Shown here one piece after another: positions 1 to 8,637 of a DNA stretch of 14,015 nt. The stretch lies in NCBI GenBank assembly GCA_003491845.1, contig DNBN01000016.1, forward strand, positions 1 to 14,015, given 5' to 3'. The notes under the pieces are model-generated. The model ran no database searches, was not told the origin of the DNA, and was given only the letters and a program-made list of their open reading frames with translations. This DNA comes from Porticoccaceae bacterium (GTDB taxonomy: Bacteria; Pseudomonadota; Gammaproteobacteria; Pseudomonadales; Porticoccaceae). A program made the position numbers and the translations under genes. Each line of letters begins with the position of its first letter. Position 1 is the first letter of the stretch.

Positions 1-2
1 CC

Positions 3-74
3 CCCGCGTTATACTTTGAAATTCGTCAGCAAGGGAAGCCAAAAAACCCTAAATTTTGGCTGAAAGATGCTTAG
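3..74 (+). CDS. envC: EnvC-like murein hydrolase activator, C-terminal end only (partial)
   Basis: The frame enters from the left edge and ends at TAG 72-74. It encodes PALYFEIRQQGKPKNP followed by a short tail ending KFWLKDA. The PALYFEIR..GKP.NP pattern is the characteristic end of the LytM/M23 domain of EnvC, the periplasmic coiled-coil activator of the septal amidases AmiA and AmiB. Only 23 residues are visible, so the N-terminal signal peptide and coiled coil cannot be checked. The position directly upstream of an S41 peptidase gene on the same strand fits the usual gammaproteobacterial envC-ctp pair and supports the call. Other M23 endopeptidases end similarly, so the exact paralogue is less certain than the domain. 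Confidence 0.75.
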   Translation, partial: PALYFEIRQQGKPKNPKFWLKDA

Positions 75-158
75 ATTGTTGTCTAAAAGCGTTATTCAAC
101 CCATAGGTTACCCACAAGAAGATATACTCTTATCACCAGTCATACAGGACATTCTATA

Positions 159-1493
159 ATGTTGAAAACCTGCGCGCGATTAAGCCCTCTATTGGTGTTA
201 ATGTTTACTGTGTCAATTCAGGCACAAACCCTAAAACCAAAGTCTGAAAACGACCTGCCTGCAGACCAAGAAAATCGACTGCCTTTACAAGAACTACGCA
301 CATTTACCCAGGTTTTTAAACAGATACGTTTGGGTTATGTAGAAGAGGTCAGCGATACAGAGCTATTAGAGAATGCTATTACAGGACTTTTAACAGGCTT
401 AGACCCTCACTCAACCTATCTAAAAGCAGATGACTACAAAGACCTGCAAGAGAACGCGACAGGAGAGTATGGTGGCCTAGGCATTGAAGTTATTGGAGAG
501 AATGGTGTTATTCGAATAATTTCTCCAATTGATGAATCGCCTGCAGCCAAAGCAGGCATTCAATCTGGTGATCTAATAATAGACATTAATGATGCACCTG
601 TGAGACGCATGGACACTCAAGCTGCAATTGATAAGCTTCGAGGAGAACAGGGTACCGCGATTAAATTAACTATCTATCGTGAAGGTGAAGATGCACCGCT
701 GATATTTAACCTTGATCGAGATATTATTCAAATTGGTTCTGTACGCAGCCGAATGCTGCAAGAACACTACGGTTATGTTCGAATTTCGCACTTCCAAGTG
801 ACCTCTGGAGATGACTTTATTGCTGAAATAAACGCCTTGAAAAGCGCACCGAATAAGCCACTCAAAGGACTTATTATTGATCTTCGCAATAATCCGGGAG
901 GTCTTGTTCCCGCGTCAGTAAAAGTGGCCAATGCACTTGTAAGTAAAGGTACACTGGTATACACAGAAGGGCGTTTACCCACTGCTAATAAGCGCTTTGA
1001 AGCCGAGCATGGAGATATTCTCCAAGGACTCCCAGTCATAGTTTTGATTAATGGCGGTAGCGCATCAGCCTCTGAAATTGTTGCTGGCGCCTTACAAGAT
1101 AATAAAAGAGCAGTGTTAGTAGGAACGCAAAGCTTTGGTAAAGGCTCGGTGCAAAGAGTAATCCCACTGGATGAGGGTCGAGCCATTAAACTAACAACTG
1201 CACGATATTTCACCCCCAGTGGTCGCTCAATACAGGCGGAGGGTATCGTTCCTGATATTGTGATTGAACCGGCAGAAATTCGTCCTTACAAACTCAATCA
1301 ACGGCTTCGTGAAAAAAATCTTGAAGGCCATCTTGAAGGAAATGCTGAACAAGATAATGAAACCTCTGGAGAAAACCAAGAGGATAGTTTAATCAGCGAT
1401 AATCAGCTTTATCAGGCACTAAATCTTCTCAAGGGTTTCGCTTTATTATCAACTACCAACGAAACCTTAGAGAAAAATCTGGGTGACCGATAA
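159..1493 (+). CDS. ctp: S41 family C-terminal processing peptidase (Ctp/Prc type), periplasmic
   Basis: A complete 444-residue serine protease of the carboxy-terminal processing family, which trims exported proteins from their C-termini. Residues 1-22 form a signal peptide (hydrophobic LLVLMFTVSI, likely cleavage after QA). A PDZ domain follows at about 100-185 (EYGGLGIEV..., SPAAKAGIQSGDLI). The peptidase core spans about 200-370. Ser303 in GGSASASE is the expected nucleophile, Lys328 in SFGKGSVQ the general base and Gln332 the third residue; the 25- and 29-residue spacings match CtpB. A charged, low-complexity tail (about 380-412) follows. The start ATG has AGGA at 146-149, nine bases upstream. 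The gene lies 84 bases after envC and is convergent with parC, their stops 8 bases apart. With envC it probably belongs to one envelope or cell-division transcription unit. The physiological substrate cannot be read from the sequence. Confidence 0.93.
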   Translation: MLKTCARLSPLLVLMFTVSIQAQTLKPKSENDLPADQENRLPLQELRTFTQVFKQIRLGYVEEVSDTELLENAITGLLTGLDPHSTYLKADDYKDLQENATGEYGGLGIEVIGENGVIRIISPIDESPAAKAGIQSGDLIIDINDAPVRRMDTQAAIDKLRGEQGTAIKLTIYREGEDAPLIFNLDRDIIQIGSVRSRMLQEHYGYVRISHFQVTSGDDFIAEINALKSAPNKPLKGLIIDLRNNPGGLVPASVKVANALVSKGTLVYTEGRLPTANKRFEAEHGDILQGLPVIVLINGGSASASEIVAGALQDNKRAVLVGTQSFGKGSVQRVIPLDEGRAIKLTTARYFTPSGRSIQAEGIVPDIVIEPAEIRPYKLNQRLREKNLEGHLEGNAEQDNETSGENQEDSLISDNQLYQALNLLKGFALLSTTNETLEKNLGDR

Positions 1494-1494
1494 A

Positions 1495-1515
1495 ATTCAG
1501 GTTAAGTACCTGAAT
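1495..1515. terminator. Hairpin between convergent ctp and parC, candidate shared terminator
   Basis: A perfect 8-base inverted repeat (ATTCAGGT / ACCTGAAT) with a 5-base loop lies exactly where the two convergent genes meet. It starts 2 bases after the ctp stop codon and includes the parC stop codon (1502-1504). On the minus strand the stem runs into a short T-run (four T), so it is a better terminator for the parE-parC transcript than for ctp, which has no T-tract. The stem is only moderately GC-rich, so termination strength is uncertain. Confidence 0.4.
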
Positions 1516-3757
1516 CTACATCGAGTCGATCAACTTTTTGGAAGCCGCGAGGAAGCTTATGTCCTCGCCTACCGCGCTCCCCACAATAATGTGCAAGGTC
1601 TTTGGGCTTCATTACCAAATAACGCTTACCTGAATGAACAACTAAAGCCTCACCTTCAGCTACTACAGCGTAATCAACCACATATTCCTCTCTACTTTGC
1701 AATCGTGAGCTAGGAATATTAATTATTTTATTACCTTTACCACGAGCAAGCTGGGGAATATCGGCTATTGGGAAAACCAGCATGCGCCCCTCATTGCTCA
1801 CCGCCGCAATCTGAGCATTGGTATCATGGACTAATTTTGGATTTAAAATTCGCCCCCCAGTGGGAATACTCACCACAGCTTTGCCGGCTTTATTTTTCGT
1901 AAATAGACTGCCCACAGTAGTGATAAATCCATAGCCTGCATCGGAACTCATCAACACTTTTTGCTCATCAGCTCCCATCAATACATCGGTAAAAAGCGCA
2001 CCCGAGGGCATGTTCAGTCGTCCTGTGGCGGGCTCTCCCTGACCTCGTGCAGAGGCTAGGGTATGTCCTGCCAAGGAATAATATCGTCCGGTGGAGTCCT
2101 GTAAAAATACATTTTGATTACTGCGTCCCAACGCTGAGGCAAGGAACTTGTCTCCCGACTTATAATTAAGCGTGATTGGATCTATATCATGGCCTTTAGC
2201 TGCTCTAATCCAGCCTTTATCTGACAGCACCACGGTAATTGGCTCAGCTGTCAGCAAGTCTTTCTCACTAAATGCCTGGGCTTCACTACGCTCTTGCAAA
2301 GGAGAGCGACGAGTATCTCCGTAATCTAGTGCGGTACTTTTTAACTCATTTTTAACTAAGGTCTTAAGGCGAATATCAGAACCTAATAGTAACTCTAGTT
2401 CAGCTTTCTCTGTTGCAAGTTCGTCCTGCTCTCCACGAATTTTAAACTCTTCAAGCCGAGCCAGCTGTCGTAGTTTAGTATCTAAAATATATTCGGTTTG
2501 TGTATCTGATAGCCCAAACCGAGCTATCAAAGCAGGTTTGGGTTCGTCTTCAGTACGGATAATATTAATAACTTCATCAATATTTAAAAAAGCAATCAAT
2601 AAACCGTCCAACAAATGCAGCCGTTTATTTACTTTTTCCAGCCTATGATCGAGTCGACGACGGGTTACATCAATACGAAAGCGCAACCACTCTTTTAAAA
2701 TCTGCCGAAGATTCATCACCGTTGGCTTGCCATCAATTCCAATAATATTGAGATTAATACGATAGCTTTTTTCAAGATCAGTGGTAGCAAACAGGTGATC
2801 CATCAGCATTTCGACATCCACACGGTTTGAGCGTGGTGTAATGACTAAACGAGTCGGGCTCTCATGGTCCGATTCATCTCGTAAATCTTCAACCATTGGT
2901 AATTTTTTACTACGCATCTGCGCTGCAATCTGTTCAAGAATTTTAGATCCTGAGGCTTGAAAAGGCAAAGCAGTAACAATGACATCACCATCTTCTTTAT
3001 GCCATATACCACGCATTTTTACCGAGCCACGCCCAGTTTCATAAGTTCTAAGAATATCCGCTCGAGGAGTAATAATTTCACCCTCGGTTGGAAAATCAGG
3101 CGCCTTGATGAAATCCATCAATTCTGAAATAGTCGCCTTTGGATTATCTAACAGATATAAACATGCATTAACAACCTCATTAAGGTTATGAGGAGGAATA
3201 TCTGTAGCCATACCAACTGCAATTCCAGTTGTACCATTTAATAAAATATTAGGTACCCGAGCTGGCAAAATTTCTGGCTCGTCCATGGTGGCATCAAAAT
3301 TAGGCCTCCATGTAGCAGTGCCTTGTCCTAATTCAGATAAGAGCACATCGGCATAGGCTGATAATTTAGACTCGGTATAACGCATCGCGGCAAAGGATTT
3401 TGGATCATCTGCGGAACCCCAGTTCCCTTGACCATCTACCAGGGGATAGCGATAAGAAAATGGTTGCGCCATCAACACCATGGCTTCGTAAGCGGCAGAA
3501 TCACCATGAGGATGAAATTTACCTATGACATCACCCACCGTTCGCGCTGACTTCTTGTATTTGGCACTGGCCTTTAACCCCAGTTCACTCATAGCATAAA
3601 CGATTCGACGCTGAACAGGTTTTAAACCATCTCCTATATGGGGTAGCGCACGATCTAAAATAACATACATAGAATAGTCTAGGTATGCCTGCTCTGCATA
3701 ATTACTCACTGGCCGGCTTTCAAGGCCTTGGTCGTTGAAGGTTACGACATCGCTCAT
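1502..3757 (-). CDS. parC: DNA topoisomerase IV subunit A (ParC)
   Basis: Breakage-reunion subunit of topoisomerase IV, which decatenates daughter chromosomes and relaxes supercoils with ParE. The 751-residue length is nearly that of E. coli ParC (752). The N-terminal winged-helix region contains [12 protein letters not shown] and the quinolone-determining motif [12 protein letters not shown]. The catalytic tyrosine is Tyr127 in [10 protein letters not shown], preceded by Arg126. A coiled-coil gate follows (about 360-480), then a C-terminal beta-pinwheel domain (about 490-740) without a clear GyrA box, which favours ParC over GyrA. The residues equivalent to the E. coli resistance positions Ser80 and Glu84 are Ser87 and Glu91, the susceptible forms. 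The ATG is preceded by AAGGAAA five bases away. It follows parE by 21 bases, so the two are almost certainly co-transcribed and made in similar amounts. Confidence 0.97.
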   Translation of the reverse strand: MSDVVTFNDQGLESRPVSNYAEQAYLDYSMYVILDRALPHIGDGLKPVQRRIVYAMSELGLKASAKYKKSARTVGDVIGKFHPHGDSAAYEAMVLMAQPFSYRYPLVDGQGNWGSADDPKSFAAMRYTESKLSAYADVLLSELGQGTATWRPNFDATMDEPEILPARVPNILLNGTTGIAVGMATDIPPHNLNEVVNACLYLLDNPKATISELMDFIKAPDFPTEGEIITPRADILRTYETGRGSVKMRGIWHKEDGDVIVTALPFQASGSKILEQIAAQMRSKKLPMVEDLRDESDHESPTRLVITPRSNRVDVEMLMDHLFATTDLEKSYRINLNIIGIDGKPTVMNLRQILKEWLRFRIDVTRRRLDHRLEKVNKRLHLLDGLLIAFLNIDEVINIIRTEDEPKPALIARFGLSDTQTEYILDTKLRQLARLEEFKIRGEQDELATEKAELELLLGSDIRLKTLVKNELKSTALDYGDTRRSPLQERSEAQAFSEKDLLTAEPITVVLSDKGWIRAAKGHDIDPITLNYKSGDKFLASALGRSNQNVFLQDSTGRYYSLAGHTLASARGQGEPATGRLNMPSGALFTDVLMGADEQKVLMSSDAGYGFITTVGSLFTKNKAGKAVVSIPTGGRILNPKLVHDTNAQIAAVSNEGRMLVFPIADIPQLARGKGNKIINIPSSRLQSREEYVVDYAVVAEGEALVVHSGKRYLVMKPKDLAHYCGERGRRGHKLPRGFQKVDRLDVDSGT

Positions 3758-3778
3758 CGTGTTTCCTTATCAAATAAT

Positions 3779-5671
3779 TTATAGGTTATTGCTATTAGCT
3801 AAATTTCCTTTGGACTCCAGCCAAGTACGTCGATCTGAAGCGCGCTTCTTTGACAGCAGCATGTCCATAACACTATTAGTATCATCCCCATGCTCTAAAC
3901 GTAATTGCACCAAACGCCGAGTATCAGGATCCATAGTGGTTTCCCTAAGCTGCAAAGGATTCATTTCACCTAGGCCTTTAAAGCGCTGAACATTTACCTT
4001 ACCGCGTTTCTTTTCTGCCTGAATACGGTCCAAAATACCCTGTTTTTCTGCCTCATCAAGAGCGTAATAAACGTCTTTACCCACATCGATTCTAAAAAGT
4101 GGTGGCATAGCAACATAAATATGGCCACGGCTAACTAAAGATCGAAAATGGCGAACAAACAGCGCACACAGAAGCGTCGCTATATGTAATCCATCTGAAT
4201 CTGCATCTGCCAGAATACATATTTTATGGTAACGCAAAGAATCTAAATCTTCTGACACAGGGTCCACACCCAAAGCAACAGAAATATCATGAACTTCTTG
4301 GGACCCCAAAATTTCTTGAGAATCTACCTCCCAAGTATTTAAAATTTTCCCACGCAACGGCATGATAGCTTGATTTTCTCGGTTTCTAGCCTGTTTAGCC
4401 GAGCCGCCCGCAGAATCTCCCTCAACCAAAAATATTTCACAGCGTTCAGGTTCACCACTGGAGCAATCGGCCAATTTACCAGGCAATGCCGGACCCTGAG
4501 TAATTTTTTTACGCACCACCTTTTTACTCGCTCGCATCCGACGCTGGGCGGCAAATATACAAAGATCAGCTAGTTTCTCTGCGTCCTCTGTATGCTGATT
4601 CAACCACAGACTAAATGCATCTTTAACCACACCAGAGACAAAGGCGGCGACCTCACGCGAGGAGAGACGATCCTTGGTTTGTCCAGAAAACTGTGGATCA
4701 GCTAACTTAGATGAAAGTACAAAACTGCAACGATCCCAGATGTCATCTGGTGTTAATTTAATACCACGAGGCAACAGATTACGGAATTCACAAAACTCAC
4801 GCATTGCCTCTAAGAGACCTGTACGCATGCCATTAACATGAGTTCCACCCTGCGGAGTAGGAATTAAATTCACATAGCTTTCCTGTACAAGCTCCCCCCC
4901 TTCTGGCATCCACTGCACGGCCCAATCTGCCGCCTCATTTTCAGCAGAAAAAGAACCGATAAAGGGCTCTGCAGGAATTACTTCCCATCCTTGCAATGCA
5001 CCGGACAAGTAGTCTTTTAGGCCATCCTCATAAAACCATTCATCGCTATCATTGGTATTTTCATCATGAAAACTGACGGTTAAACCACCGCAAAGAACTG
5101 CCTTAGCACGAAGAACATGCCGTAATCGTGACACCGAAAACTTAATAGTGTCAAAATAACCAGGATTGGGCCAGAAGCGCAAAATTGTGCCTGTATTACG
5201 TTGGCCACAGGTATCAATAACTTTTAAGTCTGAAGTCTTATCGCCATTAGCAAAGTGCATTTGATGTACTTTACCTTCGCGCTTAACCGTTACTTCTAGA
5301 GTGTTTGAAAGCGCATTAACCACTGACACACCAACCCCATGCAGGCCGCCAGAAAATTGATAGTTATCGCTTGAAAACTTGCCTCCCGCATGCAAAGTCG
5401 ACAAAATAACCTCGATCCCCGGCAAGCCCTGCTCAGGATGAATATCCACCGGCATTCCGCGGCCATCATCACAGACAGACAAAGAACCGTCTTTGTGTAA
5501 TGTAACATCAATGCGTTTGGCATGGCCGGCCAGAGCCTCATCCACGCTATTATCAATAACCTCTTGAGCAAGATGGTTGGGACGGCTGGTGTCAGTGTAC
5601 ATTCCGGGTCGTTTTCTCACTGGGTCTAGCCCAGTGAGAACTTCAATATCTTTTGCGTCGTAATTGCTCAT
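3779..5671 (-). CDS. parE: DNA topoisomerase IV subunit B (ParE)
   Basis: ATPase subunit of topoisomerase IV. With the start at 5671 it has 630 residues, the E. coli ParE length. The GHKL ATPase region shows EVIDNSVDEALAGHA (catalytic Glu37, Mg-binding Asn41), DDGRGMPVD (68-76) and GGLHGVGVSVVN (108-119). Lys333 in QTKDRL is the expected gamma-phosphate contact. The TOPRIM domain has FLVEGDSAGG (Glu417) and ADADSDG (Asp489, Asp491, Asp493), followed by QRFKGLGEMNP (562-572). An upstream in-frame ATG at 5692 would add seven residues and overlap yqiA by 8 bases. I prefer 5671 because TAAGGG lies six bases before it, whereas the upstream ATG has no ribosome site, and because MSNYDAKDIEVLTGL aligns with the E. 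coli N-terminus. It is flanked by yqiA (13 bases upstream) and parC (21 bases downstream) in one operon. Confidence 0.96.
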   Translation of the reverse strand: MSNYDAKDIEVLTGLDPVRKRPGMYTDTSRPNHLAQEVIDNSVDEALAGHAKRIDVTLHKDGSLSVCDDGRGMPVDIHPEQGLPGIEVILSTLHAGGKFSSDNYQFSGGLHGVGVSVVNALSNTLEVTVKREGKVHQMHFANGDKTSDLKVIDTCGQRNTGTILRFWPNPGYFDTIKFSVSRLRHVLRAKAVLCGGLTVSFHDENTNDSDEWFYEDGLKDYLSGALQGWEVIPAEPFIGSFSAENEAADWAVQWMPEGGELVQESYVNLIPTPQGGTHVNGMRTGLLEAMREFCEFRNLLPRGIKLTPDDIWDRCSFVLSSKLADPQFSGQTKDRLSSREVAAFVSGVVKDAFSLWLNQHTEDAEKLADLCIFAAQRRMRASKKVVRKKITQGPALPGKLADCSSGEPERCEIFLVEGDSAGGSAKQARNRENQAIMPLRGKILNTWEVDSQEILGSQEVHDISVALGVDPVSEDLDSLRYHKICILADADSDGLHIATLLCALFVRHFRSLVSRGHIYVAMPPLFRIDVGKDVYYALDEAEKQGILDRIQAEKKRGKVNVQRFKGLGEMNPLQLRETTMDPDTRRLVQLRLEHGDDTNSVMDMLLSKKRASDRRTWLESKGNLANSNNL

Positions 5672-5684
5672 AGCGCCCTTATCA

Positions 5685-6272
5685 TTATTCATTTATTGTG
5701 TCAGTCATCAAAAACTTATAAATTACATCAAGATGATTTTCATAATTTATAAAACTGTGGTCCCCTCCGGACTCAACGAGCATCTTAGCACCCCTGTAGC
5801 GAATCTGAGCATCTTGATAATCTAGGACGTTATCACCTGTCTGCAACATAACCAAATAATTAGCACTTCGCTTTATTTGCGGAGGGTCATACTCTTGAAA
5901 CTCCTTTATGTGATGTGGCTCAAAAATCCATTTTTCTCCCGTTAAATAATTCACATTTTCACCGATCCAACTTTCTAGCCCCCTCGCAGGACTTACAGCT
6001 GGGTTGATTAGCACACCACGGAGATTGTATTGCTCGATCAAGCAGGTAGCAAAAAACCCACCCATAGAACTGCCTACAACAAACACCGGCGCACTTTTCA
6101 CTGACATAATTACTTCTTTTAATAGATCTATTGCGCTCTTTGCAAATGGCGGTAAATCTGGGCACAAAAAATGTACCTCTGGCGCATTCAGCGTTAACCA
6201 ATGCTTAGTTTGTATGGCTTTTTTAGATTGAGAAGAGCTATTGAAACCGTGTAGGTAAAGCAGAGTTGGCAT
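5685..6272 (-). CDS. yqiA: YqiA-family alpha/beta-hydrolase esterase
   Basis: A small single-domain esterase of the YqiA (UPF0227) family; E. coli YqiA hydrolyses short acyl and palmitoyl-CoA esters in vitro, but its cellular role is unclear. From the preferred start the protein has 195 residues. It begins MPTLLYLHGFNSS, the typical oxyanion-side opening. The nucleophile is Ser69 in VVGSSMGGFFA, the acid probably Asp147 in QTGDNVLDY, and the histidine His172 in ESGGDHSF. The open frame extends upstream to an ATG at 6314, adding 14 residues. I reject that start because it has no ribosome site, the extra residues are absent in relatives, and its codons overlap a perfect TATAAT promoter element at 6300-6305. 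The ribosome site before 6272 is weak (GACGAGAC). The gene lies between cpdA and parE, the same order as in E. coli. Confidence 0.88.
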   Translation of the reverse strand: MPTLLYLHGFNSSSQSKKAIQTKHWLTLNAPEVHFLCPDLPPFAKSAIDLLKEVIMSVKSAPVFVVGSSMGGFFATCLIEQYNLRGVLINPAVSPARGLESWIGENVNYLTGEKWIFEPHHIKEFQEYDPPQIKRSANYLVMLQTGDNVLDYQDAQIRYRGAKMLVESGGDHSFINYENHLDVIYKFLMTDTINE

Positions 6273-6299
6273 GAAAGTCTCGTCATAAAGGCAATGTAC

Positions 6300-6327
6300 A
6301 TTATAGCTAAACATCAGCAGAAGTCAG
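6300..6327 (-). promoter_or_regulatory. Sigma-70-like promoter ahead of yqiA-parE-parC
   Basis: On the minus strand, TATAAT (6300-6305, perfect -10) follows CTGACT (6322-6327, four of six matches to the -35 consensus) at a 16-base spacing. Transcription would start near 6292, about 20 bases before the preferred yqiA start at 6272. It sits in the 69-base gap after cpdA, the longest gap inside the nudF-to-parC unit, consistent with an internal promoter that drives topoisomerase IV separately from the upstream genes. This is a visual match only. Confidence 0.5.
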
Positions 6328-6341
6328 CGAATGATTTAACC

Positions 6342-7127
6342 TCAATAGCCTTCACTAGCGGTATCTGGGGACTGATTAAAATCAGTAAGAAACTCAACGC
6401 CAGTGGACAACAGTCCAGTCGATTCCAAACTAAACCAACGGTAACCAGGCTTTTGATTTGAAATGGCAAATTGTTGACTATATCTTTTAAATTGGATGCA
6501 CGAAGAAGGCGCTGTGAACAGCGGTAATTGTCCCCAAAAGCCATCATACTGCTGATGCACATGTCCCGTTACAACGGCTTTTACATTGTCAAAGGACGTT
6601 AAAAGTTGATAAAGCTTCTCAGGATTGTTAATTTTCTGTTTATCTAACCATGGGCAATCAAGCGCTATAGGGCAATGATGCATAGAAAATAAGACAGGTC
6701 GTCCCTTCACTTGGTCCAATAGCTCACTGAGCAGCATCAATTCGTTATCATTGATATGTCCAACCGGAGTCCCCAACTGAGCACTATCCAAGGTGATAAT
6801 ACTCCAATCGCCAACGTCATTGACACGCTGTCTTGGAAAATCCACTAGATGGTTCGCCATCAACTCAACATCATCATGGTTACCAGGCAACCAGATGACG
6901 TCTTTCTTCTGCTCTTTTAATATTTGATTGAGGATTTTGTAAGACTGCGGACTACACTCGCCAGACAGATCACCTGACAGTAGTAATAGATTATCTCCAC
7001 GACCTCCCAGATCAATAGCCTCCAAGACAGAAATGAAGCTATCAACCGGATTAATGCCTGCAAGAAGTGAGTCTACTGAAGCGCCAAAATGCAAGTCAGT
7101 AATCTGTACTATATCCATATGGCTCAT
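6342..7127 (-). CDS. cpdA: 3',5'-cyclic-AMP phosphodiesterase CpdA, class III metallophosphoesterase
   Basis: A 261-residue cytoplasmic calcineurin-like phosphoesterase that hydrolyses cAMP to AMP, tuning CRP-dependent regulation. The five metal-binding blocks are present in order: ITDLHFG (Asp11, His13), LSGDLSGE (Asp53), LPGNHDD (Asn83, His84), FSMHHCP (His150) and VTGHVHQQYDG (His189, His191). The MHHCP and GHVHQ.YDG blocks and the family length are typical of CpdA (Icc). The ATG lies 2 bases after the stop of the DUF1249 gene, so the two are translationally coupled; a second ATG three codons in is also possible. Its position between a yqiB-type gene and yqiA matches the E. coli order, which supports CpdA over other metallophosphoesterases. 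Nothing is missing from the active site. Confidence 0.93.
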   Translation of the reverse strand: MSHMDIVQITDLHFGASVDSLLAGINPVDSFISVLEAIDLGGRGDNLLLLSGDLSGECSPQSYKILNQILKEQKKDVIWLPGNHDDVELMANHLVDFPRQRVNDVGDWSIITLDSAQLGTPVGHINDNELMLLSELLDQVKGRPVLFSMHHCPIALDCPWLDKQKINNPEKLYQLLTSFDNVKAVVTGHVHQQYDGFWGQLPLFTAPSSCIQFKRYSQQFAISNQKPGYRWFSLESTGLLSTGVEFLTDFNQSPDTASEGY

Positions 7128-7129
7128 AG

Positions 7130-7573
7130 CTATGGATTCTCAGTAACAGCCAGGCCATGCCGCAAAGCATAGATTAATATTTCACTAAGAAACATATTCC
7201 ACTGCCATTTTTCATCACGTGCTTGAATCCCTTTGCGTTCAGATAACTCCCATGGAATAGTGCGATCAGAGCACCACTCAATTATCTCAACCATCTTAGC
7301 ATCTCGATATATTCGTGCTTTAATATTGATAGGTGGAAGCCATTGTGGACCCAAACCCTTGGCACTCATCGACAGAGTACTAGTATATTTAGTCACCTCA
7401 GTAACCTCGAGATACACCAAACTACTGGCATTTTTGCCAACCATAACTTCTACTGAAGCACCCATCTGACAAGTATCGATGGGCACTTTTAAAAAGCGCC
7501 TGTAGTTATGCTCACACTCTTTGTGTAACCGGGCTAAATCTAAATGATGTTTATCTTTTTGAAAAAATGACAC
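7130..7573 (-). CDS. yqiB: DUF1249 family protein (YqiB type)
   Basis: A 147-residue protein of unknown function, similar in length to E. coli YqiB (about 140). Family features include the basic N-terminal HKECEHNYRRFLK segment, a central beta-rich part (VEVMVGKNASSLVYLEV, then ARIYRDAKMVEIIEWC) and a C-terminal RDEKWQWNMFLSEIL helix, which corresponds to the conserved 'RDEK.Q.N.FL.E.L' signature. No signal peptide or membrane segment is visible, so it is probably cytoplasmic. Translation starts at GTG 7571-7573; AGGAAGGAAAG lies 5-15 bases upstream and is a strong ribosome site. It lies 57 bases after nudF and 2 bases before cpdA. The constant association with nudF and cpdA hints at a link to nucleotide or second-messenger metabolism, but that is only a guess from context. 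Confidence 0.85.
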   Translation of the reverse strand: MSFFQKDKHHLDLARLHKECEHNYRRFLKVPIDTCQMGASVEVMVGKNASSLVYLEVTEVTKYTSTLSMSAKGLGPQWLPPINIKARIYRDAKMVEIIEWCSDRTIPWELSERKGIQARDEKWQWNMFLSEILIYALRHGLAVTENP

Positions 7574-7630
7574 CTTTAAGCTTTCCTTCCTATGTTTGGC
7601 TGTAAGCCTATCAACACCTAGAAAATTTTC

Positions 7631-8236
7631 CTACAACGTTTTGTGACTGAGTTCTAACCACTGCAGAGCAATAGTCACCGCAGCACTGTTAAGACGTCCC
7701 GCGGACCGGGCCTCTAAAACGTCCTGATAAGACCAAACATGCAGTGCTATATCTTCGTTTTCGCTATCCAAACCAAAGAGGCCCTGTTTATCTGTTAAGT
7801 CAACTAAGCCGCAAAACATATGCATTTTTTCATCAGTACCACCGGCACTGACGAGGTAATCACAAATAGGAATCAATTTATCCACAGACAAACCGGCTTC
7901 TTCCTGCACCTCTCGATGAGCGACATCAGCAGGCATTTCACCGGGTTCGAGCATACCTGCCACAACTTCGAACTGCCAAGGCCCCAAAGGTTCGTTTAAG
8001 GCACCGATTCGAAATTGTTCAACTAGGCCTATTAGCTGATTCTGCGGGTCATATAAAAGCACACCCACGGCCTCACCACGCTGAAAAATTTCTCGTTGTA
8101 AAGGCTGACTCCAACCACCACCAAAAAGACGATGACATAGACTGACACGACGTAGTTGGAAGAAACCTTGGTAGGCTATCTCCGATGTGATGACACGCAC
8201 GTCACCTCGATTAAACTTATGCTTATCACGTGGCAT
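7631..8236 (-). CDS. nudF: ADP-ribose pyrophosphatase (Nudix hydrolase NudF)
   Basis: A 201-residue Nudix hydrolase expected to split ADP-ribose into AMP and ribose 5-phosphate, clearing a reactive by-product of NAD turnover. The Nudix box is complete: it begins at Gly94 (GMLEPGE) and ends with REVQEEAGL, including Arg108, Glu109, Glu112, Glu113 and Gly115. Upstream, LVEQFRIGAL and PWQFEVVAG, and downstream, SAGGTDEKMHMF, are ADP-ribose-pyrophosphatase subfamily features. The ATG is preceded by GAAGAG at a suitable distance. It is the first gene of the minus-strand unit ending at parC and is divergent from tolC, as in E. coli. A GATAAT sequence lies upstream but I see no convincing -35, so its promoter is not assigned. 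Confidence 0.93.
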   Translation of the reverse strand: MPRDKHKFNRGDVRVITSEIAYQGFFQLRRVSLCHRLFGGGWSQPLQREIFQRGEAVGVLLYDPQNQLIGLVEQFRIGALNEPLGPWQFEVVAGMLEPGEMPADVAHREVQEEAGLSVDKLIPICDYLVSAGGTDEKMHMFCGLVDLTDKQGLFGLDSENEDIALHVWSYQDVLEARSAGRLNSAAVTIALQWLELSHKTL

Positions 8237-8269
8237 AAAAGCTCTTCTTTAGTTTCGAAAATTCAATTA

Positions 8270-8440
8270 TCACTTAGTCCACAGCAAATTCACTACGCCA
8301 AATATTCCAAAATGACTCATTGTTTTGCTAGACGCTACGAGCATGCGGGCTGACAAACGCGCTCTGGCCATAAAAACATACAAGACAGGCAAACCTATCA
8401 AGGCTACAATTAAGGCGATATAGATACGTGATGCTTTTGC
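8270..8440 (-). other. Unassigned hydrophobic open frame upstream of nudF (tiny or decayed membrane protein candidate)
   Basis: Between an in-frame TAA (8441-8443) and TGA (8270-8272) the minus strand encodes 56 residues. They begin AKASR, continue with a 19-residue hydrophobic stretch (IYIALIVALIGLPVLYVFM), then a basic turn (ARARLSAR) and a moderately hydrophobic end (FGIFGVVNLLW). This resembles a membrane segment obeying the positive-inside rule. No start codon with a ribosome site is present: the first ATG is at 8371, after the hydrophobic stretch, and TTG codons lie inside it. It could be a remnant of a membrane protein or chance composition. It ends 33 bases before the nudF start. Confidence 0.25.
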
Positions 8441-8637
8441 TTACGTATGTTGTGCTAAATTAGGTTAACGCCATCAACATTAGGATGGTATTGGGAAATA
8501 AAGCAACAGAAAAAGTAATCGAAATAAAAATATCTGTCATCCGCTGCGAGTACCAAAGCGTTGTTAGATGCTTAACGCAGAGCAAAAGTGATATGCTTGG
8601 GCAACTAGCACTCAAATCGATGAATATTATAAATATT

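Noticed and set aside
155..160. TATAAT overlapping the ctp start codon
   Set aside because: There is no -35 at a suitable distance, and transcription would begin inside the gene; ctp is more likely transcribed with envC.
773..1213. A 146-codon open frame on the minus strand
   Set aside because: It lies entirely antisense to the well-supported peptidase core of ctp, and its translation shows no recognisable domain; it is a shadow of the coding strand.
1483..1713. Plus-strand 76-codon frame crossing the ctp/parC junction
   Set aside because: It overlaps the end of ctp in another frame and is antisense to the conserved ParC C-terminus; it has no ribosome site of note.
6314..6562. Minus-strand 82-codon hydrophobic frame within cpdA
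   Set aside because: It is on the same strand in another frame, overlapping the conserved C-terminal part of CpdA; its hydrophobicity follows from frame-shifted reading.
8156..8353. Plus-strand 65-codon frame overlapping the nudF start
   Set aside because: It is antisense to the nudF N-terminus for nearly half its length and has no recognisable features or ribosome site.
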